Source: Cubamyces lactineus (Eukaryota; Basidiomycota; Agaricomycetes; Polyporales; Polyporaceae). From it: a stretch of DNA of 64,000 nucleotides. The position numbers and the translations under genes were made by a program. Under the pieces are notes generated by a model. That model saw only the letters and a program-made list of their open reading frames with translations, did not search any database and was not told where the DNA came from. The stretch is from the NCBI GenBank assembly GCA_022376465.1, contig JACDTU010000003.1:1178001-1242000 (forward strand), written 5' to 3'. Shown in pieces: positions 13,068 to 24,477 of this stretch; the first letter of the stretch is position 1, and every line of letters begins with the position of its first letter.

Positions 13068-13680
13068 TGGGCATCGGGCACGGGCGGACAGTCGGCATGT
13101 GTGTTTAGTTTGGTGGTATGCCATCACCGTGTTCTCTACTCCAATTGTGCATATATCTCTTACCGAATTGTTAGTGTTGGGAAGGTATTAGCGGTGAGCG
13201 AAGGTATGGCAGTTCGCACATGCCCAATGGCCACGATACTGATGGTTCATGTGAACGCTATAGAATATGGTACTAGTGGGGTTATGGGCGTCCGAATGCA
13301 CGCCTTCACCATGCTCTCGATCTTAGGCAGTAGAGTAGCCAATTCGAGCCGTGTGCTCTCTACTGCACCGCGAACTCAAATCTGCAGATTGAAGAGCCAT
13401 AATTGCTTATTCCCAACTTCTAAACGAATGTTTGCAACACACGGGATTCAGTGCTATTCCCTGCCGGCGGACTACATCCAAGAAGCTCCGAAGCTAAAGC
13501 ATTCTCCCTTGGCATTGTGACGCGGTCGAACTACGTCCACCCGCGCGCCGCGAACACGCTTGCTGAACGAGGTGTTCATAGCGCCAGTCCTATAAGGACA
13601 ACGTTGTGAGCTTGCACCAGGCCTTTTCGCACACACCGCTCACCCACCCACTCACCCTCCTATTTGCCCAACAAGTGACG
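13068..13680. other. Intergenic
   Basis: An open frame at 13101-13520 has no ATG-supported structure or recognisable domain and I do not call it. The rest presumably holds the 3' UTR of the upstream gene and the promoter of the amidohydrolase. Confidence 0.5.
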
Positions 13681-16600
13681 ATGCCAGAGAAAATCCCGGG
13701 TTCGTTACCAACGTACAAGCAGGCTGGTCCTCATACCACACGGAATCTCGGGCAAACCGAGGATTCTACGCAATCAACAGGATCCTCATTCCGCCTCCTC
13801 ATCTATGCACTATTCGCAGCATTTATTGTGCACGCGTCGTCCCGGTCGTCACTCGTCTCATCCTTCCGGACGAGACTAAGCGTCCAGCCCCCCACACAAG
13901 CCCTACCCAACGCTGCAGCCATCCTCCGCCACTGCGCCAGCCTGCGCGCGATGCCGGGCCCGTCTGCGGACTTTCTCGAGCGGGACAGCTCGGACAGGTA
14001 CGAGCCGGGCACCCGGCCGACGCTCATCAAGAACGTCACCCTGTGGACGGGCGCGAGGAACGGGACGGAGGTCGTGTACGGGGACATCCTGCTCGACAAG
14101 GGGCTTGTGCGTAGCATTGGACATATCCCGCGGGCGTTGTACGTGGACCGGGACACGGAGGTCGTAGACGCTCATGGAGCGTGGGTTACGCCTGGGCTAG
14201 GTCGGTGTTGATGAGGGTTTTCTCGTGTTGAAGTCATAGGCTGACGCGGAGGGCTTTGTGCAGTGGACCTTAACGCTCACATAGGACTGTTCAGTGCACC
14301 AGCCACGGCTGGCGCTCTGGACTACAGCTCGTCGCATGGCCCAATCCTCCCTTGGCTGAGGACCATTGACGGCTTCAATACGCATGACGACGCGTTTGCG
14401 CTCGCGGTTGCTGGCGGCGTGACTACCGTGCAGGTGGTACCTGGCAGCGAGAATGTCATAGGTAAACTGCCCTGACCGAGCAACGGCGCTGAGGGAAGAG
14501 TGTGATCATAATACACCGTTCGCAGGTGGACAGGCGTTCATGGTCAAGTTGCGCAAGACGTCCGAACGTACGCCATCATCGATGCTCATTGAGCCTCCCT
14601 ACGCTCTGAACGGCAGTAAGCCCGACCCGAACCTTCCTGGGCGTTGGCGCTACCTCATGTATGCACTCGATACCCGACTGCAATATTATGTTCTATGTGG
14701 CGGGCAATGCTAATCACTCTTGTTTTCAGGCAATCTTGCGGGGAGAATGTGAAGGGCTATGGCAACCGTATGGATATCGTGTGGGCGCTCCGCTCTGCGT
14801 ATGCAGAGGCACGCAGGGTCCGCGACGCGCAGGATGCGTTTTGCGCGCGTGCTGAAGCCGGGCTGTGGAACGAAATCTCGGACGATAGCTATCCGGAAGA
14901 TCTGCGGTGGGAAACTCTGGTGGATGTGCTGCGCGGGAGAGTCAAGGTAAGCACTTCGCGGAGGCATCGAAGGAGAACGTACTGAGTGGTGGCGAACGTG
15001 TAGGTCTCGATGCAGTGCTCTGAGGCAGTCGATTTGGACGCTGCGATCAGGGTATGTGATTCATTAGCTGGGATCGCTAGCATTCCTTTACAAGTGAATG
15101 CACGTCCTAGCTGTCGCAAGAGTTCAAGTTCCGTATCGCCTCATTCCATAACGCCCATGAAGCATACACCGTACCGGGGCTGCTGAAGACAACGTAACAC
15201 TCTTGATCTCGTCGTTACATACATATTACGATTGACTTGGTTGTTTTTGCAGCTACGGGGGTATTCCCACCATAGCTCTTTTCGCCGACGAATCAAGGAA
15301 CAAACGAGAGGCCTATCGTGGTTCCGAGTTCGCTCCTCGCGTATTAGCGGATTACGGATTTCCAGTAGCGATGCAGGTCAGTCCTTACGCCAGTCGATAG
15401 TCATGTACATTCTCAGCACGGCAGTAGTCGAACCACCCCACGCTCAACAGCCGCGATCTCCTCTTTGAAGCTCAGCAGGCGCACTACTATGGTAGGAAAT
15501 CTGAATTCTGCGGGCGTGCAGATAGGTTAACATCAGCATAGGTCTTCCGCCACCTCTAGCTTTGGTATCAGTAACATCGATCCCGGCTGCCGCTGCCGGA
15601 TTGTCGCACCGCATCGGTATCCTGCGCGAGGGCGCCGACGCCGATGTCGTCTTGTGGGACTCGCACCCCCTCCAACTCGGCGCAACCCCGCGCAAAGTCT
15701 GGGTCGACGGCATCCTGCAAGTCGGCAATGACAGCGACCACGTCCGCATCGGCCTCGGGAAAACCTCCCCAGAATGGCTCGACCCGCCACAAGTCCCCAA
15801 CTTCGATGTGGAGCGGGAGGCTGCGATCAAATACGAGGGCCTGGCTCCTCTCGTCCCTCAGAAGGTGGTTACCGGCCGCGTCGCGCTCCGGAACGTGAAG
15901 GAGGTATTCTTGCGCCAGAGCGGCGACGAGGCGGGCGTCGTCGTCTCGCATTTCGGGCTGGACGGTACTGCTAATGCAGGTGTCACGCACGTCACTGTGG
16001 ACCGCGGCAGGGTGACTTGCGTCGGGCCTGTGTGCGAAGGCGAGGGCCGCAATGCGGAGGTCGTGGTTGACCTGCGCGGGGGCACGATCGCCCCGGGTAT
16101 GATGGCGTTTGGCTCCGCGTTAGGCGTCGAGGAAATTGAAAGCGAACCTTCCACGGGCGACGGCGTCTTGTTTGACCCGTTCAAGGGGGATGTGCCTAGC
16201 ATCATGGGCGACTACGGCGGATTGACGAGGGTGGACGACGCTCTACTTTTCGGTACCAGAAACGCACTGTAAGTACCCAGGTCTTCTCTTCCGGCTCACA
16301 GCGTCGCTGACTAACTCTTTGGTGTAGAGTCGCGCACCGCGCAGGGGTGACATACGCCACGACTTCCTTTGTACAATCCCCGCTCTTCCTCCGAGGGAAA
16401 TTCATCGGCGGCCTATCCGCGACCTTCCGTACCGGCGCACCTAACGCCCTCGAACGGACGGCTATCATCAAATCCGTCACGGCTCTGCACATCTCTATCG
16501 GGAGAGCGCCGCCGACATTTAACTCTCCGCAGGCTCCCAGTCTGAGCAGTCAGATAGCTACGTTGAGGCGCTTGTTGCTTGAAGGCGAAGACACCCGCAC

Positions 16601-17429
16601 GCAGACTGGCGAGTGGTTCAAAAAGGCAGCAGAGGTGAGCAGCGGTCTAGGTGGTGTAAAGAAAGCTACCTGACCGATAGATGCCATTCGCCTAACAGGG
16701 GACCATACCGCTCGTCATTGACGTATCGAGTGCAGACATCATGGCTACCCTGATACGCCTTAAGAACGAGGTCGAAGAGAAGCGCGGGACGTACATGCAC
16801 ATGGTCTTCTCCCGCGCTACGGAAGCGTACCTGCTCGCTAAGGAAATAGGTGCGCGTACAGCACTCCGTAGTCGTAACAGGCTCACTCCTTACATTCGTG
16901 ATTCAACGCAGCTCATGCGGACGTTGGGGTGATCTTGAGCCCCCCAAGACAATATCCGTGGTCTTGGGATGACCGTAGAGCGTGAGTTCTCTGAAGTTGT
17001 CTGCCCACGCAATGTCTTCATAGTACTTGATGCATCATACAGCCTCGCAGGGCCTCCTTTGACTAACGAGACCGCGTTGGCTATATTGCTCAAGCATGGC
17101 GTGACCGTCGGGCTAGGCAACTGGCATACCTCTCGCGTACAAGACACTCGATTTGACGTAGGATGGGTCAGGATACGCCTATCTATTGCTTCACGTTGCT
17201 GTACTGACTCGCGGTTCATCGACAGGCTGTCCTCGAATCCAACAATTGGATCAACAAGCGTCAAGCGTATGAACTCGTGTCTACTAACCTTGAGAAGCTG
17301 CTCGACCTCGAGGGATGGGTTGGGGACATGGGTGATCTGGTAGCGTACGAGGGTGGCAGTGCACTCGACTTCACGAGTAAGCCTGTCGCCATCGTATCAC
17401 CAGCGAAAGCCGCCGTCGAATTACTCTGA
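13681..17429 (+). CDS. Membrane-anchored amidohydrolase-superfamily protein, many introns
   Basis: Predicted metal-dependent hydrolase of the amidohydrolase superfamily, imidazolonepropionase/dihydroorotase-like. The N-terminus has one hydrophobic segment (about residues 40-55, LLIYALFAAFIVHA), suggesting a signal anchor. The rest is encoded by about eleven exons. Diagnostic family segments are visible in order: PGL-VDLNAHIGL, NTHDDAFALAVAGGVTTVQV, FRIASFHNAHEAY, the metal-site segment SDHPVVNSRDLLFEAQQAHYYG, GADADVVLWDSHPL, and a second partial amidohydrolase half to the stop at 17427-17429. The first His of the usual HxH motif is Asn here, and a second His position (HHAHE in relatives, as I remember them) is HNAHE. 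I start at ATG 13681 because the preceding codons lack an ATG. Substrate unknown. Confidence 0.8.
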
Positions 17430-17512
17430 GCAGTTGGACTGAGTCCATAACCTCCGTGATTCCATTCCGAGTCCGTGTATAGTCTCCACCAACTTGTGAT
17501 ATGTATAATATT

Positions 17513-19154
17513 TTACAACCTCCGCTTTTTGCTGCGTGCTTCCGCTAGTTGCTCTAACAACTTCCGTTTGTCCCTGGGAGGTGATTGTGCGTACGAAGGC
17601 GTGCGTTGTGTCGGTGTTGTAGGACTCGTAGGCTCAGCCGTATCATCGGGGTTTGCTTGGTCCGCTCCAGCAGTGTCGGACGGGCCAACTTCGGTTGGCT
17701 CACTGTATGGCTGAGGCTTAGAAGAACTCTATGTGGGAATCATGGTACACTGTAACTTACCCCGTTCCATTCGGCTCTGGTTCAGGGCTCGGTGTCACTA
17801 TTGCACGCCGTTTGCGCAATCTACCGGGCCCGGGAGCTTCTGGAGACGCATCTTCTTCTGCTTGTGCTGCCGGTTCTGGTGAGCTTTCGAGAGGATTACG
17901 GGGTGCTGGTTCAGACGCGGTGGTACTGCACAGTAATGATGAGACTAGGGTGTTTACTCGATGTTAGGGAGAATCACCGACCTCGTTTCTTGGCCGTCGT
18001 CAATGAAGTCCTCAGCATCCTCTTCTTCGCTGGTCGACTCGGCTCTTCGCACGTCCATCTTGGCCCATTGGTTAGCTATTTCGAGGAGGGCGTCCCATTG
18101 CTCAGACGCGGTGTACTGTACGAGCACGGTCTCTTCCCTCTCACAGACCATCCGGCACTGAGGACATCGAATTGACTCGGGTTGTCCAGGCACTGCGTCC
18201 AATTTCCCTACGCACCCATCACAGGATGTGTGCTCACAAGGAAAACTACCATATAGAACGAAACCTATCAGATCGTCTGGACGCATAGGATCAGAATTAG
18301 CATACCTTCGACATTTCTTCGGCTGCAGAATCTCCAAGCAGATCGGACATTCCTCGTTCTCTTCCAACGAGTTCTCGAGCATGATATCGTGGAATCTGCG
18401 GAGCAGCTACTCTTCTGCATTAGGATGCTTTGGCTAGTAATTGGGAGACAATCCTGCCTTGCGCATCTTGTGAGCGGTATCCCCGACCTCGAATTCTGCC
18501 GTCTCTACCAAGTCCTCCGCCTCGTTCTTGAGTTCTCGTATGCTCAGCTGCATCGATGCATTTCTGTAAATGCAGTGATGTACTAGTCTACCAGACATAC
18601 CTCATGGATCCTCTTTCTGTGCTTCTCGTTTGACTGGTCGCGGACCCGTGAGTACAAGGTCGCCCTGTTGACGATGGCACTTCCGGCGTACTCACCTTCT
18701 CGAGTCGTTGTACTTGTTTCCGGAGTCGGTCGACCTCACTGGTCAGCTCGGCAGCTGTCGCGCCTGAACGTCTCTTGCCCCGCTGTGGCCGCAATTGCAC
18801 ATCTTCCGTTTCCACAACGCGGTCCAGCTTGCTTTGAAGTGCGCCCACTTTCTTGCGGAGAGCTGCATTCTCTCGCTCTAGCTCCTTTGCACCGCCTAGG
18901 GCTCGTTGAAGTAGCGACTGCGTGAATCCGGTCAGTAAACGTACTAGGTCCTTCTGTATATTTGCAAAGTCTTAGGAATGCGGCACTACCTGCAACGACT
19001 CAGTCTCCGGAGGTGAAGTGCATTCTGCTGGAGCGGCACGAGCATCCGTGTCATCAACGTCGTATTCGCTGACACCTTCGTCAACTTTGGCTTTGCTCGA
19101 AGATGCCTTCACATTTCTCCGCGAGCGCCTTACTGGACGACTCCTCGATGGCAT
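17513..19154 (-). CDS. RING-finger protein with coiled coils (probable E3 ubiquitin ligase)
   Basis: Predicted RING-type E3 ubiquitin ligase. The N-terminus is basic (PSRSRPVRRSRRN), followed by an acidic linker and two heptad-rich coiled-coil exons (ELERENAALRKKVGALQSKL; LTSEVDRLRKQVQRLEK). The C3HC4 RING follows: ECPICLEIL, then, after removal of a short intron near 18317-18256, CEHTSCDGC, and finally CPQC. This gives all eight zinc ligands. After the RING come an acidic patch, a Pro/Ser-rich region and a basic C-terminal helix ending KKRRL, which could be a nuclear signal, with TAA at 17513-17515. At least six introns. The 5' end lies 41 bp from the tRNA-His gene on the same strand. Confidence 0.8.
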
Positions 19155-19177
19155 GTTGATGTTTGTGGTTGAGGCGC

Positions 19178-19183
19178 AAAAAA
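19178..19183 (-). terminator. RNA polymerase III T-run terminator of tRNA-His
   Basis: On the minus strand six consecutive T lie 12-17 bases downstream of the tRNA-His discriminator, a standard Pol III stop. It lies upstream of the RING-gene ATG at 19154. Confidence 0.75.
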
Positions 19184-19194
19184 GTAACCAGAAG

Positions 19195-19277
19195 TGTCCC
19201 TAGCCGGATTCGAGCCGGCGTCTTCACGGAATTGTGTGAACCACAACGTGATGATCTGACCACTAATCGATAGGGAC
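19195..19277 (-). tRNA. tRNA-His (anticodon GTG) with an 11-nt intron
   Basis: Read on the minus strand, the acceptor stem GTCCCTA (19277-19271) pairs perfectly with TAGGGAC (19202-19196). The D-stem is GATT/GATC. The anticodon stem is TCACG/CGTGA, enclosing TTGTGG, so the anticodon is GTG (His). The T-arm GCCGG-CTCGAAT-CCGGC is perfect. The discriminator is A. The distance between the anticodon-stem halves leaves 11 extra bases after position 37, the canonical site for eukaryotic tRNA introns. An internal B box (GGCTCGAATCC) is present, and a T6 Pol III terminator follows 12-17 bases downstream. No CCA is encoded, as expected. The G-1 of tRNA-His would be added after transcription. Confidence 0.9.
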
Positions 19278-19386
19278 CGGTAGACGTTCCTACTACCCTG
19301 GTTATGGCCAGTCACAACTAGAAAGGCGGGGAGTACTGTACATTGAACTCGGCGACACAGAGGATGTGCGAAGTCAAGCACCTCAT

Positions 19387-20713
19387 ATGAGTTCTCTCAC
19401 CTCCGTGAACATCACGATTCTGGGCAGCGCGTCGGCGCAGCCCTCGTCAACACGCAACCATTCCTCTCTGGCTTTGCGGCTTGATGGAGACGTTTGGCTC
19501 TTCGATTGCGGCGAGGCGACCCAGCACCAGATCCAGAAGAGCTCCGTCAAGGTAGGAAAGGTGCAAAAGATATTCATCACCCATACCCATGGTGAGGAAC
19601 GCATCTTCGGTGTTCCGAGGATACGATCATTAATATGAGATGCACCAGGCGATCATATCTTTGGCCTACTGCCTGTCCTTGCTATGCGGCTGAATGGCGC
19701 GGGAGGCATGGTCGACGGTGCAGAGGATCCCCGCGCCCAAACGGCGTCCACCGCACCAACCGAAGACGTCCAAGTCAGTGCTCTTTCCCGCCAGCTAACG
19801 CCAAGATCCGCGCCATAACTCGCTCAACTCCCCATAATCTGCATGCACGCAGCCGCTGGAGATCTATGGCCCCCTAGGGACGCGAGCCTACGTCCGGCAC
19901 GGACTGGCGTACACGCACACGCTTCTCGGCGCGCCCTACGTTGTGCACGAGCTCCGGCTACCGACGGACCCGCAGGACGGCGACTACACCGAGATGCTGC
20001 CACATCCAATGGAACGTCCGGGTCGCAACATCGCCCAGACGGAGCAGGGCGTGTGGCCCGAGATCTACAAGGGCGCGCTCGTGACGGTCTCCGCCGCGCC
20101 AATTCTGCATTCGGTGCCCTGCGTCGGGTACGTCGTGAACGAGCTGCCAGTGCCGGGGAAGATGGACCCAAAGAAGTACATCCCCGAGCTGAAGCGCACG
20201 GGTACGCCCATGTCTGCGATGAGCAGGCTGCAAAGGGGCGAGTCAGTCACGCTCTCGGATGGGACCGTGCTGCACGGGCCGCCGCGCAAGCCAGGGCGAA
20301 AGATCGTCATTCTGGGAGATACCTATGACCCGTCTCCCATAGCGAGTTTGGCAGAGGATGCGTGTTTGCTGATACATGAAGCTACGAACGCGCACTTACC
20401 TGGGATCGACCCGAACACGAAGGAGACGGACACGTACGAGGTCGTAGAGGAACGCGCAAAGTCGAGAGGACATTCGACACCGCAGATGGCAGGCGCCTTT
20501 GCGAAGAGGATACGTGCGCGCAAGCTCGTCTTGAACCATTTCTCTGCAAGATACCCAGGCAACGACGACGTGAACGAGGAGGCGCGTCGGATCATGAACG
20601 GCATACGCGAATTGGCGGTGAACAGCTTTGGGAGTGGCGAGGTGATTTGCGCGCGAGACCTGATGAGTTTCGATGTTGGGCCGCGAGGAGAGGACCGACC
20701 TAGCGGTGAGTAG
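19387..20713 (+). CDS. tRNase Z, short (ELAC1-type) form, 396 aa
   Basis: Zinc-dependent endonuclease that removes the 3' trailer of precursor tRNAs; metallo-beta-lactamase fold. Exons 19387-19591, 19649-19773 and 19853-20713 join in frame to 397 codons. Diagnostic motifs: the N-terminal strand VNITILGSASAQPS with SSTRNHSSLAL, FDCGEATQHQ (motif I region), the metal-binding HTHGDH (split by intron 1), ILGDTYDP, LIHEATN and the C-terminal NHFSARY. The length fits the short form rather than the roughly 800-residue ELAC2-type form. The start is the first ATG that gives the complete first strand. It is divergent from the RING gene, with the tRNA-His gene in the 232-bp gap. Localisation is not evident. 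Confidence 0.92.
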
Positions 20714-20773
20714 TGATACAAGAAGCCCCAAAATGTATGTACAACAGGAAGTAAATCCAAGGCGACGTCAGCA

Positions 20774-22032
20774 TCAGTCATCTGGAGGTTCAGACAGCTC
20801 ACTGCTCTCGTCGCTCGCCTCGCCCTCCTCCAGCTCCTCTACCCTAGTCTTCCGCCGTCCCCTTGCGTCCTTTGGCTCCTCGCCAATCTCGCCCATCTCG
20901 ATGTCGTCTTCGACCGTTGGTTTTGACGGTATCGTAGATGTACTGCGAGAGGTCGGTAGTCCGGGGGTATTTGTTCGTGACTTCGGCATGAACGAACGTG
21001 CCGCGGGGTTGAGTAGAGCCTTCGACAAAGGTATGTCTTCATCCGACTCGTGCGTGTCTTCTACCAACTTCGCGGCGGTGCTGGTTGCCCGAGATATTGC
21101 GTCCTCTCTGAGCTCTCCTGACTCCTCGCGGGTGCGCACGCTCGCTGTGCCATCCATATCCACATCCTCTCCTGGCTGGGTCTCGGGTGCGGGCGTGGCG
21201 GCGGTCGACTCCTCCGCTGCGTCCTTGCCCATGAGCCGAAGAACATTGATGTCGTGAATCACCGTGTCCAAAGCGGCCTTCTGTGCATGCAGTACGCGGT
21301 TCTGGTTCTCATGTTCGGCTCTGATAGCGGCCATATCATTCTCCAGCGCCTGTATTGACCTGAAGAACATGCATAAATCGCTTATGGAGCAAGCGCAGAC
21401 GGGTGGACGCACCGCTCAAGTTCAGTTCGACTGGGCAAGGTGTTGATTTTCTCCGCCACAACATCGTATTCGATCTTCTGCTTGCGCTCGAGCTGAGCCT
21501 GCTCCAGTGTCGCTTTGAGCTCCTCGATCTGGTCCCTCAAGCGACTACGTTCGTTTACTAGTCACACGATCACCTCAGGACCACATGCTCGGACGGAATG
21601 AGAAGCGGCGGCATACCTATGCGTTCTCGTTCCCGCTGGTATTCTTCCACCTGCCGCGCTTCGGCTTCACACACCATGAGACTCTTCTTAAGCGAGAGCT
21701 GGAATGCAGCCAGCTCGAGCAGAAATGCGTCTCGCGCATCGTCGACAGAAGTCGTGTTGGAGGGCGTTGGCGGTATGAGGGACGGGTATGCGACGGATGC
21801 GTAGTTGTGGAACTTGCGAGTCACGCGTCGGAGGGCCTTTTCGTCATTGGTAATGCGCGTGTGGATGATAGCATCTGGCGAGAGATGAGAAGGGCGCACG
21901 TTCGGCGACCTGCAGGAACTTGGAGAAGCTGGTGGCGTTCGGCGTACCTTCCTGCTGCACAGATAGTGGAGGTGGAACGTACTCCTTTTCGGCCGCATTT
22001 CGTGTTGCACTTGCGTCCGTTGATGATGCCAT
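20774..22032 (-). CDS. THO7: THO complex subunit 7
   Basis: Predicted subunit of the THO/TREX complex, which couples transcription to mRNA packaging and export in the nucleus. Exon 1 begins MASSTDASATRNAAEKEY and splices (donor after QQE; acceptor just before DAIIHTRI) into the conserved core with IIHTRITNDEKALRRVTRKF and FLLELAAFQLSLKKS. A long coiled coil follows (RLRDQIEELKATLEQAQ; IQALENDMAAIRAEHENQN; VIHDINVLRLMGKD). The C-terminal 120 residues are acidic and disordered, ending EGEASDESSELSEPPDD. The N-terminal core and coiled-coil arrangement match THOC7. Tail-to-tail with the tRNase Z gene (60 bp between stops) and divergent from VTC1. Confidence 0.82.
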
Positions 22033-22360
22033 ACTCGCAGCAAGAGCGCGAGCACGCAGAGGAAGAAAGGAGCGGATAAAGGCCCAAGGAGTAGCGGAGA
22101 GAGGATCGAAGAACAAGCCCAGCTGCCGAGGTGCAGCATCTCGCCGAGGTCGCGCTTCCGTGACGGCTTCACGTGCCCGGCGAAGGCGTGTGACTGGGCG
22201 TCACGTACTGCATTGGTACAAGCGGGCCAGTGACGACAAGCACGTTCGTGCAGACCTGCCATCTTTAGACGAGTATACCTACACCCCGTACGCCTAATAT
22301 CTCCCTCCCCTCCCAGAAGTCCCAAGACGCTGCCTGCCTGCATCCCTCCCACCTCCCGCC
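22033..22360. promoter_or_regulatory. Shared divergent promoter of THO7 and VTC1
   Basis: A 328-bp gap separates the two start codons. The last 60 bases before VTC1 are C/T-rich, as in many fungal core promoters. I see no clear TATA box and no coding sequence. Confidence 0.45.
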
Positions 22361-22968
22361 ATGTCCACCCAGCCTCTCCTCCAGCGCACGGCCGCCAAAC
22401 GCATCGCGCTCCCCGTCAAAGTAGAGCCCAAGGTCGCCTTTGCGAACGAGCGCACATTCCTCTCATGGCTGCACTTCACCGTCGTCCTCGGTGGCCTCGC
22501 CGTCGGCCTGCTAAATTTTGGCGATAAGGTGCGGTACGCCGTCTCTCGTGCTGCATTCACCCTGTTCAATGTGTGGACGTAGGTGGGGAAGATTAGTGCA
22601 GCCATGTTCTCCTTTGTAGGTGAGTGAGCCTTCATCCGGACTGCTCGTGTGCCGCTATACACAACTCAATCTCACGCCGCATATCGCTCAGCAATGGCCG
22701 TGATGGTATATGCACTATATACCTACCACTGGCGCGCTGCCTCCATCCGGAAAGGTGGACGTGGTCCGTACGACGACCGTGTTGGGCCGGTATGTACCTC
22801 GCTTCCCGGGGGTTGTGTCCTAACTCACAGAATCTATGCACAGACAATACTGTGTATCGCACTCCTCAGTATGTTTCTTTGTCCCTAACCGGATGTCCGC
22901 TAACCTCGCCCTCAGTCGCGATAGTCGTGAACTTCATCCTGAGGTTCACAGAGGGCTCGTCCCCCTGA
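22361..22968 (+). CDS. VTC1: VTC1: vacuolar transporter chaperone small subunit (126 aa)
   Basis: Small membrane subunit of the vacuolar polyphosphate polymerase (VTC) complex; DUF202 family. Five exons join in frame to 127 codons: 22361-22528, 22583-22619, 22692-22789, 22844-22868 and 22916-22968. The conserved N-terminus reads [20 protein letters not shown] followed by [10 protein letters not shown], the signature of VTC1. Three membrane segments are visible ([51 protein letters not shown]), with a short positively charged loop between the second and third. Length equals that of known VTC1 proteins. One exon is only 25 bases long. Confidence 0.93.
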
Positions 22969-23430
22969 ACGGCATAGACCCACGCATACTGCGCGCCGTA
23001 GCTCCGCTAGGCCGTGGGGTGTTCGTTGCTGGACCAGCCATCGCAACGCCTCATGGATATCCACTGTAGGCCAACGCCAGGAGATTGGCGGTGGCGTCAG
23101 GGACCAGGGGGAGTTAATGTGCTTCGGTCTCTCGAAACGGATTACCTGGACGTTGGAATACCATACGCATCTCCCGCCTGACCTTCTTGCCTATCATGTG
23201 CATCTGCTTGTCGCATTCCTTCTGTACCAACTCTGCTAATGCTTGCCTTTGTACGGTCTAATCTGCACAACCCGCATACGGATGACAGGCGTACCGTTCC
23301 GCCGCGCCTTCCGAAGTAAAGCCAGAGCTTGTCCCACTGCGCCGAGCGCATGCCGAGCGAAACGCAAGAGGGCCGGAAGGCGTGCAGGTGTCGTGAAGCA
23401 AACGCAGCAAGTATATTGGATGTGCGAGGT
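22969..23430. other. Intergenic, convergent 3' regions
   Basis: A 462-bp stretch between VTC1 and NDUFA8. Open frames here lack conserved features. Nothing else recognised. Confidence 0.55.
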
Positions 23431-24248
23431 CTACTTCTGTACGCCAGTGTAGATAGGGTTCTTGACCTCATGGATGGGCGTCTTGCCCTCCGGCGTGCCG
23501 GGGATCGTCTTGACGAGGCCCTAGAGAACAAATGTGTGGTCAACGGCCGTATACACCCAACGCCATATTCACTCGACTCACAAGCTTCTCGAAAACGCAC
23601 TTGTTGAGGACGCGCTCATCCTTGCGACAGTGGTAGTATTCCTGTCGTCCGTGTGAGCACATACCACGCCGAATAATAGATAAGGGAAGAGCGCATACCT
23701 GGTTGTTGTATTCCAGGCAGTTCCAGTGCTTTTCGAACTCGGCCAGGCAGTTCTCGCGGAGCTTGGTGATCCTAAATTGTACACATTCCAGCATGCTATC
23801 TCAGCAGACGATAATGATGACTGAATAGGTATACGTACAGATCTTGCGCACAGCGCGTCACCCGTCGGCCCTCCTTGAGACAGTGCGCAGGATCCCGGTT
23901 CTCGTTCTTGCAGAGCATGAAGTCCTCTGCGAAAGGATGCACAGTCGTGTATCAGTTTCGCGTTCCAAGTACCCTACCCTACCAGACCATCCACAGTCCC
24001 TTCTCCTCTCCAGAGTTTCCCTCATAGAACCGAACCCCTCGGACCATACGTCTGCCCTCCGCCCAACGTGCCACAATTGGACGACACGCACCGTTGTACT
24101 CCTTGCAATACGCCCCAAGGAAGAACGCCGCGCTCTTGAGCGGCGCGCTCGTCACGCCGAGCTCCTTGACCTTGGGGATGTCCGCCGGGAGCGGCGTCGG
24201 GTCCTTGTACGGCTGCGACGACTCGGCGGGGTCGAGATATCTGCTCAT
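23431..24248 (-). CDS. NADH:ubiquinone oxidoreductase subunit NDUFA8 (19-21 kDa CHCH protein)
   Basis: Accessory subunit of mitochondrial complex I, located on the intermembrane-space side and folded by the Mia40 disulfide relay. Five exons splice in frame. The N-terminus is MSRYLDPAESSQPYKDPTPL. Four CX9C motifs are present: CKEYNEDFMLC, CLKEGRRVTRC, CLAEFEKHWNC and CRKDERVLNKC, the two twin pairs expected for NDUFA8. The C-terminus is HEVKNPIYTGVQK, with TAG at 23431-23433. No cleavable presequence is seen, consistent with Mia40 import. Divergent from the small gene at 24478 with 229 bp between starts. Confidence 0.92.
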
Positions 24249-24477
24249 GGTCGCTGTGAGGAGGGAGAGACGAACGAGAGTGGGCGCGGTAACCGCCGGA
24301 GCGTGACGCTGCTGCCTGCGGGCGCTTGAGCTTCTGCCACTTGCAGGCGGCGGATTTTGGGCGCTTCTGTCACCCCTACACGACCGCCTGCACGCCACAC
24401 TCGCGCCCTCCGAGACGCGTCCATCGTGCTTGCAAGCTTCCACTCGCCCCAAACCCGCACAGAAGGTACAAGACAAT

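Noticed and set aside
13101..13520. 139-codon open frame upstream of the amidohydrolase
   Set aside because: No ATG at its start, no recognisable feature or intron support.
19387..20713. Functional operon-like link between tRNA-His and tRNase Z
   Set aside because: They are on opposite strands and use different polymerases. Adjacency alone does not support a functional link.
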